A stretch of DNA of 27,165 bases from the NCBI GenBank assembly GCA_049670505.1, contig JBATTK010000140.1:1-27165 (forward strand), written 5' to 3'. This DNA comes from JBATTK01 sp049670505 (GTDB taxonomy: Bacteria; Bacteroidota; Bacteroidia; Flavobacteriales; Flavobacteriaceae). Below, piece by piece: positions 9,069 to 16,094 of this stretch. The notes under the pieces were generated by a model, which saw only the letters and a program-made list of their open reading frames with translations, did not search any database and was not told where the DNA came from. The position numbers and the translations under genes are program-made. Each line of letters opens with the position of its first letter. Position 1 is the first letter of the stretch.

Positions 9069-9608
9069 TTAGGAAAACCGGGAATTAAACTTAGCCCATA
9101 GATCCCATACCACTACACCAACGCTTACGGATATATTCAAAGAATGTTTGGTGCCGTACTGTGGAATTTCGATGACCGCATCACAAGCCGATACTACCGG
9201 TTGGGCAACTCCTTTTACCTCATTGCCAAAGACCAGGGCATACTTTTTTGAAGTCTCCAATACAAAATCATGGAGCATAATGGCATCCTCTGCCTGTTCA
9301 ATTGCCAATGTATAGTAACCACGGGACCTTAAGTCCTCCATAAGTTCTTCAATATCCTTGCGATATTCCCAAGCCACACTTTCCGTGGCACCTAAAGCCG
9401 TCTTATGAATATCCTTATGGGGGGGCGTGGCGGTAATACCACATAAATAAATTTTCTCGATCAAAAAAGCATCGGCAGTCCTAAAGACGGAACCGATATT
9501 ATTAAGACTTCGAACATTGTCCAGTACGATTACTATGGGAGTTTTTACGGCCTCCTTGAATTCCTCGATATTTAACCTACTTAGTTCGCTATTTACAAGT
9601 TTACGCAT
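9069..9608 (-). CDS. TrmH/SpoU-family RNA 2'-O-methyltransferase
   Basis: A compact 179-residue SPOUT protein with all three family motifs: motif 1 DNVRSLNNIGSVFRTADA near residues 30-47, motif 2 YALVFGNEVKGV near 122-133, and motif 3 IPQYGTKHSLNISVSVGVVV near 148-167, which forms the S-adenosylmethionine-binding knot. Members transfer a methyl group to the ribose 2'-OH of tRNA or rRNA. There is no extra N-terminal substrate-binding domain, so the target (tRNA or rRNA position) cannot be told. It is divergent from mutS, with 233 bp between them. Confidence 0.88.
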   Translation of the reverse strand: MRKLVNSELSRLNIEEFKEAVKTPIVIVLDNVRSLNNIGSVFRTADAFLIEKIYLCGITATPPHKDIHKTALGATESVAWEYRKDIEELMEDLRSRGYYTLAIEQAEDAIMLHDFVLETSKKYALVFGNEVKGVAQPVVSACDAVIEIPQYGTKHSLNISVSVGVVVWDLWAKFNSRFS

Positions 9609-9841
9609 GGTCTTTTCAACTAATTGCTGTCCTTTTGACTATTTTAAGGATTACTTTTTACGAGATTCCTCCCTTGGTAAGGGTTAATTCCACCTTTACA
9701 TAAGCCGTTCTTAAGAAGCATCTATTTTTGGTCTGCCCCAAAACTTATCCCCAAAATATCAACAAACGTTTGATGCACCTCGGGAAAATGGTACATTCGT
9801 TCTTACAATTTTTAAGCAAAAATAAGTTAATATAATCGCTT

Positions 9842-12463
9842 TTGGCAAACTCGGGAAAAACAAAAAAGGTGACCCCTTTAATGCGGCAATACAATACCAT
9901 TAAGACTAAATATCCTGATGCGCTATTGTTATTTCGCGTAGGCGATTTTTACGAGACCTTTGGAGAGGATGCCATAAAAGCGGCCAAAATATTGGGAATT
10001 GTCCTTACCCATCGTAATAATGGTGGTGATAAGACCGAGTTGGCAGGTTTTCCACATCACTCCTTAAACACTTATCTGCCCAAGCTGGTAAAGGCCGGAC
10101 AACGCGTTGCCATTTGCGATCAGTTAGAAGATCCAAAACAAACCAAGACTATTGTGAAAAGAGGCGTTACCGAATTGGTGACCCCTGGCGTGGCCTTAAA
10201 TGATGATATCCTTAATGCCAAGACCAATAACTTTTTATGTGCCGTACATTTTGGCAGAAAATTATTAGGTGTTTCTTTTTTGGACATATCCACCGGGGAA
10301 TTCTTGACCTCGGAAGGAACCGTAGAGCAGATAGATAAGCTATTACAAAACTTTGCACCTAACGAGATATTGGTTTCCAAAACCCATAAAAAAGAATTTT
10401 CGGAGGTTTTTGGAGATCAGCTCCATACCTTCTTCATGGAAGATTGGGTGTTTCAGGAAGACTATGCCCTGGAAACACTTACCCTTCAGTTTAAGACCAC
10501 CACTCTAAAAGGCTTTGGTGTTGATCATCTTCGTCATGGAATTATCGCTTCCGGGGTCATATTGCATTACCTTTCGGAGACGCAACACCGTAGGTTGCAA
10601 CATATCAATACCTTACAGCGCATTGCAGAGGAGGAGTATATTTGGATGGATCGGTTTACCATCAAGAACTTGGAACTCTATCATTCCTTCAATCAAAATG
10701 CGGTTACCCTTTTGGATATTATCGATAAGACCATATCGCCCATGGGAGGGCGTTTGCTCAAAAGATGGTTGGCTCTGCCCTTGAAGAATATTGAAAAAAT
10801 ACGTGGAAGACATCAGGTCATATCCCACTTATCCAAGGAAACCTCTACTTTGGAAAAACTGCAGCGCTCCATAAAACAGATAGGAGACTTGGAACGACTA
10901 ATTTCCAAAGTGGCCACAGGTAAAATTAATCCCAAGGAGGTAGTGCAATTGAAAAATTCCCTGGATGCCGTTGTTCCTATTAAACAATTGGCTTCCCTCA
11001 GTAAGAACAAGGCCCTAAAACGTATTGGGAACCAATTGGATACCTGTGATATGTTACGCGCAAAAATAAAGGAGATGATCTATGAGGAGGCTCCGGTAAA
11101 TCTATTAAAAGGTAAAACTATTGCGGATGGTTACTCTACGGAACTGGATGAGCTCAGAAGTTTGGCTTTTTCGGGAAAGGACTATTTGGACAAGATGTTG
11201 GAAAGGGAGACCAAAAGTACGGGAATCACCTCATTGAAGATAGCTTCCAACAATGTTTTCGGCTATTATATAGAAGTCCGGAATACCCATAAGGATAAGG
11301 TCCCGGAGGAATGGATACGAAAGCAGACCTTGGTAAATGCGGAACGTTATATTACCGAGGAATTAAAGGAATACGAGAGCAAAATATTAGGTGCGGAAGA
11401 ACGTATCCTAAGTCTGGAACAGCAACTGTTTTCTCAACTTATCGTATGGATGCAGGAATATATTGCACCCGTACAGCACAATGCGCAACAAATTGCACAA
11501 TTGGATTGCCTCTGCGGATTTACCCAATTGGCCAAGGAGAATAATTATGTAGCACCCATAATAGATGATTCAACGGATATCGAAATTATACATGGACGAC
11601 ATCCCGTCATTGAAAAAAGATTGCCGTTGGGCGATGTTTATATTGCCAACGACTTGCACCTGGACCGGTCGGCACAACAGATCATTATGATTACAGGCCC
11701 CAACATGAGTGGTAAATCGGCTATCTTACGGCAAACCGCCTTAATTGTGCTCTTGGCACAAATGGGAAGTTTTGTACCCGCAAAATCAGCTAAAATTGGT
11801 TATGTAGACAAAATTTTTACTCGGGTAGGCGCTAGCGATAACATATCTATGGGGGAATCTACTTTTATGGTAGAAATGAACGAAACCGCTTCTATCCTGA
11901 ACAATTTATCGGAACGCAGTTTAGTTTTGTTGGATGAAATAGGACGTGGTACCAGTACCTACGACGGTATTTCCATTGCTTGGGCCATTTCAGAGTATCT
12001 ACATGAACATCCTACCAGGGCCAAAACCTTGTTTGCTACACATTACCATGAGCTTAACGAGATGTCCACTACTTTTGAACGCATTAAAAATTACAATGTT
12101 TCCGTAAAGGAGCTTAAGGACAATGTACTCTTTTTAAGAAAATTGACCCCTGGGGGCAGTGAGCATAGTTTTGGTATTCACGTGGCCAAGATGGCCGGTA
12201 TGCCGCAACAGGTGATCCACAAGGCCAATAAAATTCTTAAACGATTGGAAAAATCCCATTCCAGCGAGGAATTAACGGACAAACTGCAGTCGGTTCAAAA
12301 TGAAATGCAATTAAGTTTCTTTAATCTAGATGATCCGCTGCTAGAACAGATAAAAGAGGAAATTATTCATTTGGATATCAACACCTTGACTCCGGTAGAG
12401 GCACTGATGAAATTGAACGAGATCAAGCGCCTACTCGGAAAAGAAAAAAAAGCATCCTCCTAA
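9842..12463 (+). CDS. mutS: DNA mismatch repair protein MutS
   Basis: An 873-residue MutS. The mismatch-wedge motif GDFYETFGED carries F36 and E38. The ATPase has Walker A GPNMSGKS at 619-626 and Walker B LLDEIGRGTST with D698/E699, followed by the ABC-type signature region and the TLFATHYHEL histidine stretch. Near the C terminus, QLSFF resembles a sliding-clamp-binding motif. The protein recognises mispairs and recruits MutL. The start used is TTG at 9842: the family N terminus KKVTPLMRQYN lies upstream of the first in-frame ATG (9881), so starting at that ATG would cut conserved residues. A TTG start may keep expression low. Confidence 0.96.
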   Translation: MANSGKTKKVTPLMRQYNTIKTKYPDALLLFRVGDFYETFGEDAIKAAKILGIVLTHRNNGGDKTELAGFPHHSLNTYLPKLVKAGQRVAICDQLEDPKQTKTIVKRGVTELVTPGVALNDDILNAKTNNFLCAVHFGRKLLGVSFLDISTGEFLTSEGTVEQIDKLLQNFAPNEILVSKTHKKEFSEVFGDQLHTFFMEDWVFQEDYALETLTLQFKTTTLKGFGVDHLRHGIIASGVILHYLSETQHRRLQHINTLQRIAEEEYIWMDRFTIKNLELYHSFNQNAVTLLDIIDKTISPMGGRLLKRWLALPLKNIEKIRGRHQVISHLSKETSTLEKLQRSIKQIGDLERLISKVATGKINPKEVVQLKNSLDAVVPIKQLASLSKNKALKRIGNQLDTCDMLRAKIKEMIYEEAPVNLLKGKTIADGYSTELDELRSLAFSGKDYLDKMLERETKSTGITSLKIASNNVFGYYIEVRNTHKDKVPEEWIRKQTLVNAERYITEELKEYESKILGAEERILSLEQQLFSQLIVWMQEYIAPVQHNAQQIAQLDCLCGFTQLAKENNYVAPIIDDSTDIEIIHGRHPVIEKRLPLGDVYIANDLHLDRSAQQIIMITGPNMSGKSAILRQTALIVLLAQMGSFVPAKSAKIGYVDKIFTRVGASDNISMGESTFMVEMNETASILNNLSERSLVLLDEIGRGTSTYDGISIAWAISEYLHEHPTRAKTLFATHYHELNEMSTTFERIKNYNVSVKELKDNVLFLRKLTPGGSEHSFGIHVAKMAGMPQQVIHKANKILKRLEKSHSSEELTDKLQSVQNEMQLSFFNLDDPLLEQIKEEIIHLDINTLTPVEALMKLNEIKRLLGKEKKASS

Positions 12464-12563
12464 GAATCCCGGAACCCGCATAATCTGTTGCGCCTAAAAG
12501 GTCCGTACCGCATAGTTGGAGCATTAAGTTTACTAATCCCCATTTCTTTTTGAAGAAAATTGC

Positions 12564-12593
12564 TTTGCTTTTTATAGAATTATATTAAATTTG
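12564..12593 (+). promoter_or_regulatory. Bacteroidetes-type promoter of the tRNA cluster
   Basis: TTTG (12564-12567), an 18 bp spacer, then TAAATTTG (12586-12593). This matches the primary sigma factor consensus TTTG-N(~19)-TAnnTTTG exactly in both boxes. Transcription should begin near 12600 and run through tRNA-Gly towards tRNA-Leu. Confidence 0.75.
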
Positions 12594-12671
12594 CATCCGC
12601 ATCAAGGAGAGGTGAAAAAAGCAACTCGTCAGCAAATTTTTTTAAAATAGATGCGAACGTTCTTTACTTAT

Positions 12672-12744
12672 GCGAAAATAGCTCAGTTGGTAGAGCGCCA
12701 CCTTGCCAAGGTGGAGGTCGCGGGTTCGAATCCCGTTTTTCGCT
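12672..12744 (+). tRNA. tRNA-Gly(GCC)
   Basis: A 73-nt cloverleaf. The acceptor stem GCGAAAA pairs with TTTTCGC, the D arm is GCTC/GAGC, and the anticodon stem CCACC/GGTGG encloses loop TTGCCAA with anticodon GCC. The T arm is GCGGG-TTCGAAT-CCCGT. The discriminator is T at 12744 and CCA is not encoded. Confidence 0.97.
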
Positions 12745-12800
12745 CTATATTTTTTGTGGTAGACGCAGATTCTGGGCAACGGATATTATAATGCGACCTC

Positions 12801-12850
12801 GGTCGCGGGCCTGCCTGAAGGTAGGCAGGTTCGAATCCCGTTTTTCGCTC
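12801..12850 (+). other. tRNA-Gly 3'-end remnant split by a short palindrome
   Basis: GGTCGCGGG (12801-12809) and GTTCGAATCCCG followed by TTTTTCGCTC (12829-12850) repeat the 3' end of the neighbouring tRNA-Gly exactly. Between them sits CCTGCCT-GAAGGT-AGGCAGG (12810-12829), a palindromic insert within the T stem; its last G can belong to either part. No 5' half with a matching acceptor, D or anticodon arm is present, so this is not a functional tRNA. It could be the attachment-site scar of an earlier element or a partial tRNA duplication. Confidence 0.7.
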
Positions 12851-12887
12851 AACTACCGTCCACGTTCTACCAAGGGTAGAATGGTCT

Positions 12888-12971
12888 GCTCGAGTGGTGG
12901 AATTGGTAGACACGTTGGACTTAAAATCCAATGGACATTAGTCCGTATGGGTTCAAGTCCCATCTCGAGTA
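12888..12971 (+). tRNA. tRNA-Leu(UAA)
   Basis: An 84-nt class II tRNA. The acceptor GCTCGAG pairs with CTCGAGT (G1-T72 wobble) and the anticodon stem TTGGA/TCCAA encloses CTTAAAA with anticodon TAA at 12922-12924. A long variable arm (TGGACATTAGTCCG) is followed by T arm ATGGG-TTCAAGT-CCCAT and discriminator A. CCA is not encoded. Its last 12 bases lie inside the direct repeat that bounds the integrative element, so integration keeps the gene intact. Confidence 0.96.
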
Positions 12972-12972
12972 C
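12960..12972 (+). repeat. attL core direct repeat
   Basis: CCATCTCGAGTAC, identical to 24417-24429. It covers the last T-stem bases, the 3' acceptor strand and the discriminator of tRNA-Leu, the usual crossover target of tRNA-specific tyrosine recombinases. Confidence 0.88.
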
Positions 12973-12975
12973 TTT

Positions 12976-13010
12976 AATCCCTGTTAATCTATTGATTTTC
13001 AGGGGTTTTT
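12976..13010 (+). terminator. Element-borne terminator downstream of tRNA-Leu
   Basis: AATCCCTG (12976-12983) pairs with CAGGGGTT (13000-13007) around a 16-nt AT-rich loop, and T tracts follow at 13006-13010 and 13012-13016. It sits inside the element and seems to replace the tRNA's own terminator, which now lies beyond the right attachment site at 24444-24470. Confidence 0.6.
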
Positions 13011-13019
13011 ATTTTTATC

Positions 13020-13038
13020 TAGCCAACCATTAGCCAAC
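13020..13038 (+). repeat. Left subterminal TAGCCAACC pair
   Basis: TAGCCAACC (13020-13028) and TAGCCAAC (13031-13038) are spaced 11 bp start to start. The same pair with the same spacing and orientation occurs near the right end at 24280-24299. They are candidate arm-type sites for integrase or the recombination directionality factor. Confidence 0.6.
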
Positions 13039-13138
13039 GAATCCCAAAAACGTTCTAAATCCGCCTCTTTTTTTACGGGTAGTAAAACACTATCTTTAAA
13101 CCAGTACTTCACGAATTGCCGTGTAAGACTATTTGAAC

Positions 13139-13174
13139 AAAAAAAGAGGGTTTCCGATTGGTTGCCCTCTTTTT
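13139..13174 (-). terminator. Symmetric intrinsic terminator
   Basis: AAAAAGAGGG (13141-13150) pairs perfectly with CCCTCTTTTT (13165-13174) over 10 bp with a 14-nt loop. A/T tracts on both sides make it look bidirectional. It ends the leftward two-gene transcript of 13708-13199 and shields the element from tRNA read-through. Confidence 0.75.
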
Positions 13175-13198
13175 GATTTTCATGGTTCGTCCGTAGTT

Positions 13199-13543
13199 TC
13201 ATGTGTATCCCTTTTTTGCCTTTTCCGCATTATGCTCATCCACAACAATCTTCCTAAGTTCATCCAATCTTTTTTCAATATCATCCCTAACCTTATACCC
13301 ATATTGAACATTCTCGGCCAAATCTTTCATCTTATCTATAAATAGATAGTCATGCCTTCCATCAGTAAAGGCGCAATCCCTGAAATAGTGGAAACGATCC
13401 CGCAAAATGGTAAGGGCATCCAAAGTATTCATATCCTTTATATCGGTCATCCAATTAAGGAACTCAAGCCCGTTATAGATCAAATTGATTCCTTGTAGCA
13501 TCAATAATTTGTTTCCTGTTTCCAATTCATGTTTATTGCTCAT
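13199..13543 (-). CDS. Hypothetical protein, 114 aa
   Basis: I do not recognise this protein. It is predicted to be all-helical and charged at both ends, with a central aromatic stretch (FLNWMTDIKD, RDRFHYFRDCAF) and a lysine/glutamate-rich C-terminal helix (RDDIEKRLDELRKIVVDEHNAEKAKKG), probably a coiled coil. There is no signal peptide or membrane segment. It starts 15 bp after the stop of a 49-aa gene, and both lie under the leftward promoter controlled by the XRE switch. A strong terminator follows at 13139-13174. Its position in the repressor-controlled transcript suggests an early or lytic-like function of the element, but nothing in the sequence names it. Confidence 0.7.
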   Translation of the reverse strand: MSNKHELETGNKLLMLQGINLIYNGLEFLNWMTDIKDMNTLDALTILRDRFHYFRDCAFTDGRHDYLFIDKMKDLAENVQYGYKVRDDIEKRLDELRKIVVDEHNAEKAKKGYT

Positions 13544-13558
13544 AATTTTGGTTTTATA

Positions 13559-13708
13559 TTAATATATCCCGATTAAATTCTCAATCCTAAACATCCGAAT
13601 CCCATACCCCTCCACATCTAAGTAGGCAAGTGTCCTGTAATTTGGGTATCCTGTTCTTGATACCAAAGTTCCCGGCAAATATCTTCCTCGTCTGTCTCGC
13701 AATCTCAT
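13559..13708 (-). CDS. Small basic protein, 49 aa
   Basis: A short frame starts at ATG 13708 (MRLRDRRGRYLPGTLVSRTG) and ends with YGIRMFRIENLIGIY. Three points support it: AAAAAGGCGA directly upstream as a ribosome binding site, the 15 bp gap to the next gene in the same direction, and a leader that begins at the operator-flanked leftward promoter. The composition is highly basic at the N terminus (six arginines in the first nine residues), consistent with nucleic-acid binding. The function is unknown. It is the first gene of the divergent transcript, the position a Cro- or Xis-like regulator would take, but no helix-turn-helix is evident. Confidence 0.55.
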   Translation of the reverse strand: MRLRDRRGRYLPGTLVSRTGYPNYRTLAYLDVEGYGIRMFRIENLIGIY

Positions 13709-13757
13709 TCGCCTTTTTGAATACTGTTAATCTAAATGTTTACACATCCATTGCCAT

Positions 13758-13781
13758 ATTATAGCATTACTATAATTATAG
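13758..13781. promoter_or_regulatory. Operator O1 of the XRE switch
   Basis: ATTATAG-CATTA-CTATAAT (13758-13776) is a perfect inverted repeat with a 5 bp centre. A second palindrome, CTATAATTATAG (13770-13781), overlaps its right half. It has the same architecture as the inverted repeat at 13841-13863. It covers the expected transcription start of the leftward promoter, so a bound repressor would block it. Confidence 0.55.
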
Positions 13782-13785
13782 GGCT

Positions 13786-13817
13786 TAAATATAAACAATA
13801 CTATAATAATATACAAA
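13786..13817 (-). promoter_or_regulatory. Leftward promoter of the two small genes
   Basis: On the minus strand, TTTG (13814-13817), a 20 bp spacer, then TATATTTA (13786-13793), which matches TAnnTTTG at all but the last base. The start point would fall near 13779, within operator O1. Confidence 0.5.
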
Positions 13818-13840
13818 CACAACTATAATTTTAACATTAA

Positions 13841-13873
13841 TTATTATGGCAATACCATAATAACGTATCTTTG
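13841..13873 (+). promoter_or_regulatory. Operator O2 overlapping the XRE gene promoter
   Basis: TTATTATGG-CAATA-CCATAATAA (13841-13863) is a perfect inverted repeat. It is followed at once by TATCTTTG (13866-13873), a perfect TAnnTTTG box that ends 16 bp before the XRE start codon. No good TTTG upstream box is present, and the operator occupies its place, which suggests autoregulation. Confidence 0.6.
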
Positions 13874-13889
13874 AAGAAATTTCTTTGGT

Positions 13890-14183
13890 ATGGATATTTT
13901 AAGATTGAAAGAAGTGCTAAATGAAAAAGGCATTTCGGGTAAAGATTTAGCTGAAAAAGTAGGCGTTACTCCAGCAAGCATTTCAAATATTGCTCAAAAC
14001 AATAGTTTTCCAAAGCCAGATTTATTGTTAAGTATAGCCAAAGAACTCGATATAGATGTAAGACAACTTTTCAGACCCACAAAGGGAGGTGCAATTCTTG
14101 ACGGATTCGTCGAATACCAAGATGAAGTCTATAGGATTCTTTCAGTGGAGGATTTGGAAAACCTCTTGGAGAAGGTTAAATGA
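13890..14183 (+). CDS. XRE-family transcriptional regulator (element repressor)
   Basis: A 97-residue protein with a Cro/CI-type helix-turn-helix at about residues 4-58 (KEVLNEKGISGKDLAEKVGV, then TPASISNIAQ), followed by a short C-terminal segment, GFVEYQDEVYRI, then EDLENLLEK, which I recall from bacteroidetal regulators. It probably binds the two inverted repeats in the 181 bp upstream gap and controls both itself and the divergent small genes. There is no peptidase or metallopeptidase domain, so induction is unlikely to be by RecA-stimulated self-cleavage. Its stop codon overlaps the start of a truncated DUF3800 gene (ATGA), a pairing seen on many mobile elements. Confidence 0.88.
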   Translation: MDILRLKEVLNEKGISGKDLAEKVGVTPASISNIAQNNSFPKPDLLLSIAKELDIDVRQLFRPTKGGAILDGFVEYQDEVYRILSVEDLENLLEKVK

Positions 14184-14338
14184 AATATTATCTATTCATG
14201 GATGAAAGTAGCGGTTATGGTCTAAAGACTATTGACCCCAATTTTCCAGTATTTGTGCTTTGTGGGATATGGACGGTTTTACCCTTGATGTTACCTTACC
14301 GTCACCTTACCGTTTGGGGCCTGATATCCTTGGGGTAA
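14180..14338 (+). pseudogene. Truncated DUF3800 gene
   Basis: The frame begins at ATG 14180, overlapping the XRE stop, and reads MKYYLFMDESSGYGLKTIDP, then NFPVFVLCGI. This is the N terminus of DUF3800, a predicted RNase H-fold family whose first strand carries the metal-binding aspartate in the MDES motif. After about 30 residues the similarity stops and the frame closes at 14338 after 52 codons, against 200-300 residues in intact members. The break coincides with short direct repeats at 14293-14347. The overlap with XRE shows that the pair was once translationally coupled. Confidence 0.7.
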
Positions 14339-14347
14339 CCTTGGGGT
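14293..14347 (+). repeat. Short direct repeats at the DUF3800 breakpoint
   Basis: ACCTTACCGT occurs at 14293-14302 and 14304-14313, and CCTTGGGGT at 14328-14336 and 14339-14347. They lie where DUF3800 similarity ends. The remaining stretch to 14499 shows no gene or other structure I can support. Confidence 0.5.
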
Positions 14348-14499
14348 CTTTTTAGTTACCCTTTCCGCAAACCTACTGTTGTTAGTTTTAAAACCGTTAA
14401 TAAGGAATTAGGGTAATGCAAAACGATTTAAACCCAATAAATCGTATGCCTTTTAATGTCTTTGTAATGTAAGCGGATGTTAATTTAGGCTAACAAATT

Positions 14500-15294
14500 T
14501 TATGGGTTTGGTAATTTGCATACCTCATCTACTGAAAACAGTTTAAAAAATGTACCTTGAATATTTCCAAAAAAACATGGTTCATAGCAGTTAAATTCTG
14601 TGTTCTCATTTAAATTTTTTAGCAAGTCGTGATTGTCTTTTATAATCTCATTACTAATTCCATGAATAATAGGATAAATAAATATTAAATCCATGTATTC
14701 CTTGTCCAATCCTTTACTTTTTTCTTCAAACTTGGTTTTAAGTCTGCGGTGCATAAAGACTTTAAAGGAATCACTTCCTTCATACTTTTCTGCCTTATAT
14801 TGAATATTGCTAACTTCGACTAACCTTACACCAAATTTGGTTTCAAATTTTAAATCAATGGACTTATTGTTTGGCAGGGAGTATTCATATTTTTCAAATA
14901 TATTTTCCCTTGCTAGGGACAAACAAGCCCCGACCTCCCCTAGAACTTCCAAAAATGCAGCCTCTTTGTTAAAATTCATTAATGAAGCCATAACGAGGTT
15001 TTTAAATTCCTTTTGATTTGAATTTAATTTAATGAACTCCCCAAGCAAATAGTTGAAATATTCAAATTCCTTAATAATAATATCATTCTTGCCTGTCCTA
15101 CTAGCTTCTATTAACATGAAAAAGGAAGCTATAAAGTTTAAATTTGGCGTGCCGCCCCTGCCATCTATATTAGTATGTTCTATTGATTTTAGAATAAAGT
15201 TCTTGAAATCCTTTTCAGTAATTACTTTTAACATATTTGGAATATATTGATAAACAATTCCTAAAGCGGCTTTATAAACGGTCTCGAGATTCAT
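14500..15294 (-). CDS. Unknown protein, 264 aa, PD-(D/E)XK-like pattern (cargo gene)
   Basis: I cannot assign a family. The N-terminal half is helical. From about residue 115 the pattern resembles a restriction-endonuclease-like fold: helix with E120 (EVLGEVGACLSL), strand with D147 (KSIDLKFE), strand VRLVEVSN with E160 but serine where the catalytic lysine of ExK is usual, then helix RRLKTKFEEKSKGL, then strand DLIFIYPI. The fold fit is my inference; the missing lysine means the site may be inactive or have a displaced lysine (K167 or K170). The gene is AT-rich, stands alone, and is convergent with the XRE/DUF3800 pair, in the position where small islands carry accessory or defence genes. 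Its function is unknown. Confidence 0.7.
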   Translation of the reverse strand: MNLETVYKAALGIVYQYIPNMLKVITEKDFKNFILKSIEHTNIDGRGGTPNLNFIASFFMLIEASRTGKNDIIIKEFEYFNYLLGEFIKLNSNQKEFKNLVMASLMNFNKEAAFLEVLGEVGACLSLARENIFEKYEYSLPNNKSIDLKFETKFGVRLVEVSNIQYKAEKYEGSDSFKVFMHRRLKTKFEEKSKGLDKEYMDLIFIYPIIHGISNEIIKDNHDLLKNLNENTEFNCYEPCFFGNIQGTFFKLFSVDEVCKLPNP

Positions 15295-15434
15295 TAATAT
15301 TGGTATTCATTATGTTATTTAAAAACTATACAAATAGGGTACGATTCTAAAGGAATTATCATAATGCAATTTAGTATTTATAAGTAAATAATCATTTAGC
15401 TGATAAAATAAAGTTTGTTATTATGGATTAGAAT

Positions 15435-16025
15435 TTAACACCCTAATATTAATAAACTTTCAATGTCTTTGTGCGATACACTTTCAACTTTCTTTATCTG
15501 TCTCATTAGCTTTAAATACTTTTTGGTCGGTTTGCCGTTGTAGAATTTCTTGAAATGCTTTTTGTAAAGTTGGGTATAGCATTTATCACTATCGAAATAA
15601 CAGCCGTACACCTTTTCCATTTCCCGCCATTTCTTGGTTTGGGTCTGGCATTCGTACATACCGCTAGGCAATGCCGAACGGTGGATAAAATGGCCATCGA
15701 TAAGATGCAGTTTTCTACAACGCTTTCCGGTATGTGAACAAATGAAATACCAAACTTTCCCTTTACCTAAATTCGATGGCAATGAAGTTAGATCGATAGT
15801 GTTTTTTACCGGCTTGCCATCACAGGAATAATTTAATATTATCCGTGGATTATCGTCAATGATACCTTGTAACGATATACTTGCTCTTTTGACACCATTT
15901 CTACTCCAAGTAACCGTTCCGCTTTGATTTTTGCCATCTACTAAATATCCGTGTTTGTTCAAAAATCCGATACTCAAATCGAAACACTCATCAAACAAGA
16001 TCGGAAATGTTGGGAATTTTGGCAT
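15435..16025 (-). CDS. Conserved hypothetical protein, 196 aa, of Flavobacteriia elements
   Basis: It contains a cysteine pair in WYFICSHTGKRCRKLHLID (C96, C103), which with C126 and C147 may bind zinc, then a basic C-terminal region (YKKHFKKFYNGKPTKKYLKL). I recall similar proteins beside replication genes in bacteroidetal elements but no function. It follows the primase-like gene after 69 bp in the same direction and probably belongs to the replication operon. The zinc-like knuckle and basic tail would suit a nucleic-acid-binding accessory factor; that is inference. Confidence 0.75.
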   Translation of the reverse strand: MPKFPTFPILFDECFDLSIGFLNKHGYLVDGKNQSGTVTWSRNGVKRASISLQGIIDDNPRIILNYSCDGKPVKNTIDLTSLPSNLGKGKVWYFICSHTGKRCRKLHLIDGHFIHRSALPSGMYECQTQTKKWREMEKVYGCYFDSDKCYTQLYKKHFKKFYNGKPTKKYLKLMRQIKKVESVSHKDIESLLILGC

Positions 16026-16094
16026 AGCTACTTTTCTGTGAAACCTAAATCTCTAGGGAACATTGATTTTTGATTCTATCTTGATCGATCAATT

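Noticed and set aside
12791..12850. A third tRNA gene, because TTCGAATCCCG and an acceptor 3' strand are present
   Set aside because: No matching 5' acceptor, D arm or anticodon arm exists, and a palindrome splits the T stem.
12999..13202. A 67-codon minus-strand frame starting in an ATGA overlap with the 114-aa gene's stop
   Set aside because: It would be translated straight through the strong symmetric terminator at 13141-13174 and through the TAGCCAACC repeats; the overlap looks fortuitous.
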